Source: Homalodisca vitripennis (Eukaryota > Arthropoda > Insecta > Hemiptera > Cicadellidae). Taken from it: DNA of 64,000 nt. Below, in pieces: positions 62,602-64,000 of the stretch. The notes under the pieces were generated by a model, which saw only the letters and a program-made list of their open reading frames with translations, searched no databases and was not told where the DNA came from. The stretch lies in contig NW_025777491.1 in the NCBI RefSeq assembly GCF_021130785.1, positions 32,004 to 96,003 on the forward strand, in the 5' to 3' direction. Numbering within the stretch: the stretch's first letter is position 1; each line of letters opens with the position of its first letter. The translations under genes and the position numbers were made by a program.

Positions 62602-63298
62602 GAATGTTTGTATGTTTGTCCTTTATGGAATCGTGAACTATTGGACCGATCATGATGAAAATTTGTACGTATATGTAATTTCTTTCCACGGAGAAGGTTT
62701 ATAAGCTATGCCCATCCCTTTCCCGATTCAGGATTCCGCCCCACTGGTTACAGAAATACCCATAAGAAATGCATTGCAGCAAACATATGTTAACGTCTTT
62801 TCAAATTTTTAATCAGCTGTTCTTTGTAAACATATATTACACTTATAGTTTTAAAAGCATAGAGTAAGCTTAAAAGAAACGACAAATTTTGTTTAAACTG
62901 TTTTTGCAATCACTGTTAAACATAGACTTTACTATCCAGATAATACAATTCAAATTTGACGTAAAAATTCACCTTTAACTGCAATATTTATTTAATATAA
63001 ACCATGCTCATGCTTGATCAGAAGAGTAATGCAGATATCATAATTACTATCTTACGTTGGCTACAAATATAAAGAATGTTATAAAATCAACCTTAGTTGT
63101 TTTTTTTGACAGAAGTATGGTTCTCAAAACTCCGTGTGTACATATTCTCTCGATCGAGACAACAAAGCAAGCTCAATCGTGGCATCGGAGATATAACTAA
63201 TTTAATCTAAAATTTATTATAGTAAAAAAAAAAATTACTAAGTAATATAAGGACTTCGGTTCTTAAGATTCGCGTGCGAAGCCGTGGGTAACAGCTAG
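62555..63298 (+). mobile_element. Helitron-like non-autonomous element, family B, with (AT)n start
   Basis: It begins A|TCTATATATATAT (TC at 62555) with an (AT)n run to about 62596, then AAAAATGAATGTTTG, TCCTTTATGGAATCGTGAA and CCACGGAGAAGGTTTATA. It ends GTGCGAAGCCGTGGGTAACAGCTAG, with CTAG at 63295-63298. The 5' TC and 3' CTAG fit Helitron ends. The base after CTAG is A, not the expected T, which is a mismatch to the model. The interior after about 62715 differs from the other family-B copies, so it is a separate subfamily or holds replaced sequence. Confidence 0.6.
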
Positions 63299-63510
63299 AT
63301 AGAGGCAGGAATATGGTACATACCTTCATAATACGCCCAAGAGGCTCACGATGGAACGACTATCAATTATCTCAGCAATGTTTAGAATGTGATAGAAAAA
63401 GAATAAGTGAATATAGTGTACTGTTTTCAACGGGAAATTGCGTGCGAAGCCGCGGGCAACTTTTGCAAAAAATTATTGAAATGCGCAGCAAAGCGCGCCG
63501 GGCCCGCTTA

Positions 63511-63511
<1 letters not shown>
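63299..63511 (+). repeat. Family-B related 3' fragment ending CTTAG
   Basis: It contains GCGTGCGAAGCCGCGGGCAAC like the 3' end of the preceding element, but continues to a different end, GCGCGCCGGGCCCGCTTAG, followed at once by the next (AT)n. Its frame (CVRSRGQLLQKIIEMRSKA) is a by-product of the repeat and is not called as a gene. Confidence 0.5.
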
Positions 63512-63560
<49 letters not shown>

Positions 63561-64000
63561 GAATGTTTGTGTGTTTGTCCTTTATGGAATCGTGAATTAT
63601 TTGTCCGATCATTATGCAAATTTGTATGTACGTGTATTTTTCCACGTAGAAGGTTTATATGCTATGCCTATTGATGTAACTCACCACTAGGAGGTGCTGC
63701 AATAGATAAAAAGTTTTCAAAGCGCCTGCACATTATAAACTGAATATACGAGGACAGTTACGTATATTAAATTGCAAAACATTATTTGAAGGCGCTAAGT
63801 TATTATGTATTTTGTCTTTAAAATTAACATTAATTAAACTTGAGGTTTGGACCACTTTATAATAAATTACATGTACGTGTACTATGGCTATAAACATACA
63901 CATTTGATAGATTTCCCTTGGTCGTGGCAACAAGGCAAAACTCGATATCGGCACTGGAAAATATAATTCACTTAACCAGAAGTGCACATACACGGGAAAA
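63512..64000 (+). mobile_element. Helitron-like family-B element, cut by the window end
   Basis: An (AT)n run (63512-63557) leads into AATGAATGTTTGTGTG, CTTTATGGAATCGTGAA and a body collinear with 26460-26905 in reverse (CCTGCACATTATAAACTG, GGCGCTAAGTTATTATGTA, ACATGTACGTGTAC). The window stops at ACACGGGAAAA; in the other copy about 40 more bases follow before the CTAG end. Confidence 0.65.

Noticed and set aside
62384..62689. 101-codon minus-strand ORF with a Tyr-Ile repeat
   Set aside because: The Tyr-Ile run is the (AT)n microsatellite. The frame crosses the boundary of a Helitron-like element.
1..64000. CRISPR arrays, bacterial operons, prophage
   Set aside because: There are no regularly spaced short repeats, no dense coding and no bacterial signals. 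The base composition and elements are those of an animal genome.

Overview
The window looks like AT-rich, gene-poor nuclear DNA of an arthropod, probably an insect. The evidence is a TTAA-flanked piggyBac transposon, a Penelope-like element with a GIY-YIG domain, 5'-truncated non-LTR retrotransposons, and Helitron-like repeats with (AT)n starts and CTAG ends. I see no complete host gene, no rRNA operon and no convincing tRNA. The species cannot be named from this sequence.

Layout. 1-1.9 kb is AT-rich with one protein-like island at 1193-1348 (minus). 1882-4609 is a complete piggyBac transposon with perfect 13-bp inverted ends and TTAA on both sides; its minus-strand transposase carries three small frameshifts plus a dinucleotide insertion near the C-terminus. 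8763-11567 is a Penelope-like retroelement: reverse transcriptase and GIY-YIG endonuclease lie between ~285-bp inverted repeats, each holding a hammerhead-ribozyme-like motif. 12.9-13.7 kb resembles an LTR of a BEL/Pao-type element on the minus strand. LINE remnants lie at ~15.9-16.3, ~21.5-21.7, 31.5-32.2 and 52.6-53.4 kb; the last has a clean 13-bp target-site duplication.

37371-42909 is the most unusual object: a 5.5-kb Helitron-like element (A|TC...CTAG|T, with a 3' hairpin) whose interior holds head-to-tail ~1.0-kb repeats in one orientation facing ~1.1-kb repeats in the other, plus many copies of a ~100-bp motif. A second Helitron-like family occurs at 26460-26905 and three times in series at 62555-64000. 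A 5S-rRNA-like relic is at 48271-48358.

Host coding sequence is at most hinted at by a few isolated open islands with plausible splice sites (20.1, 23.9, 36.7 and 57.7 kb). They may belong to a gene with very long introns, but none could be identified by family.

Many frame breaks in otherwise healthy element ORFs, and most differences between the tandem copies, are single-base changes in short homopolymers. Some of the apparent decay may therefore be consensus error.
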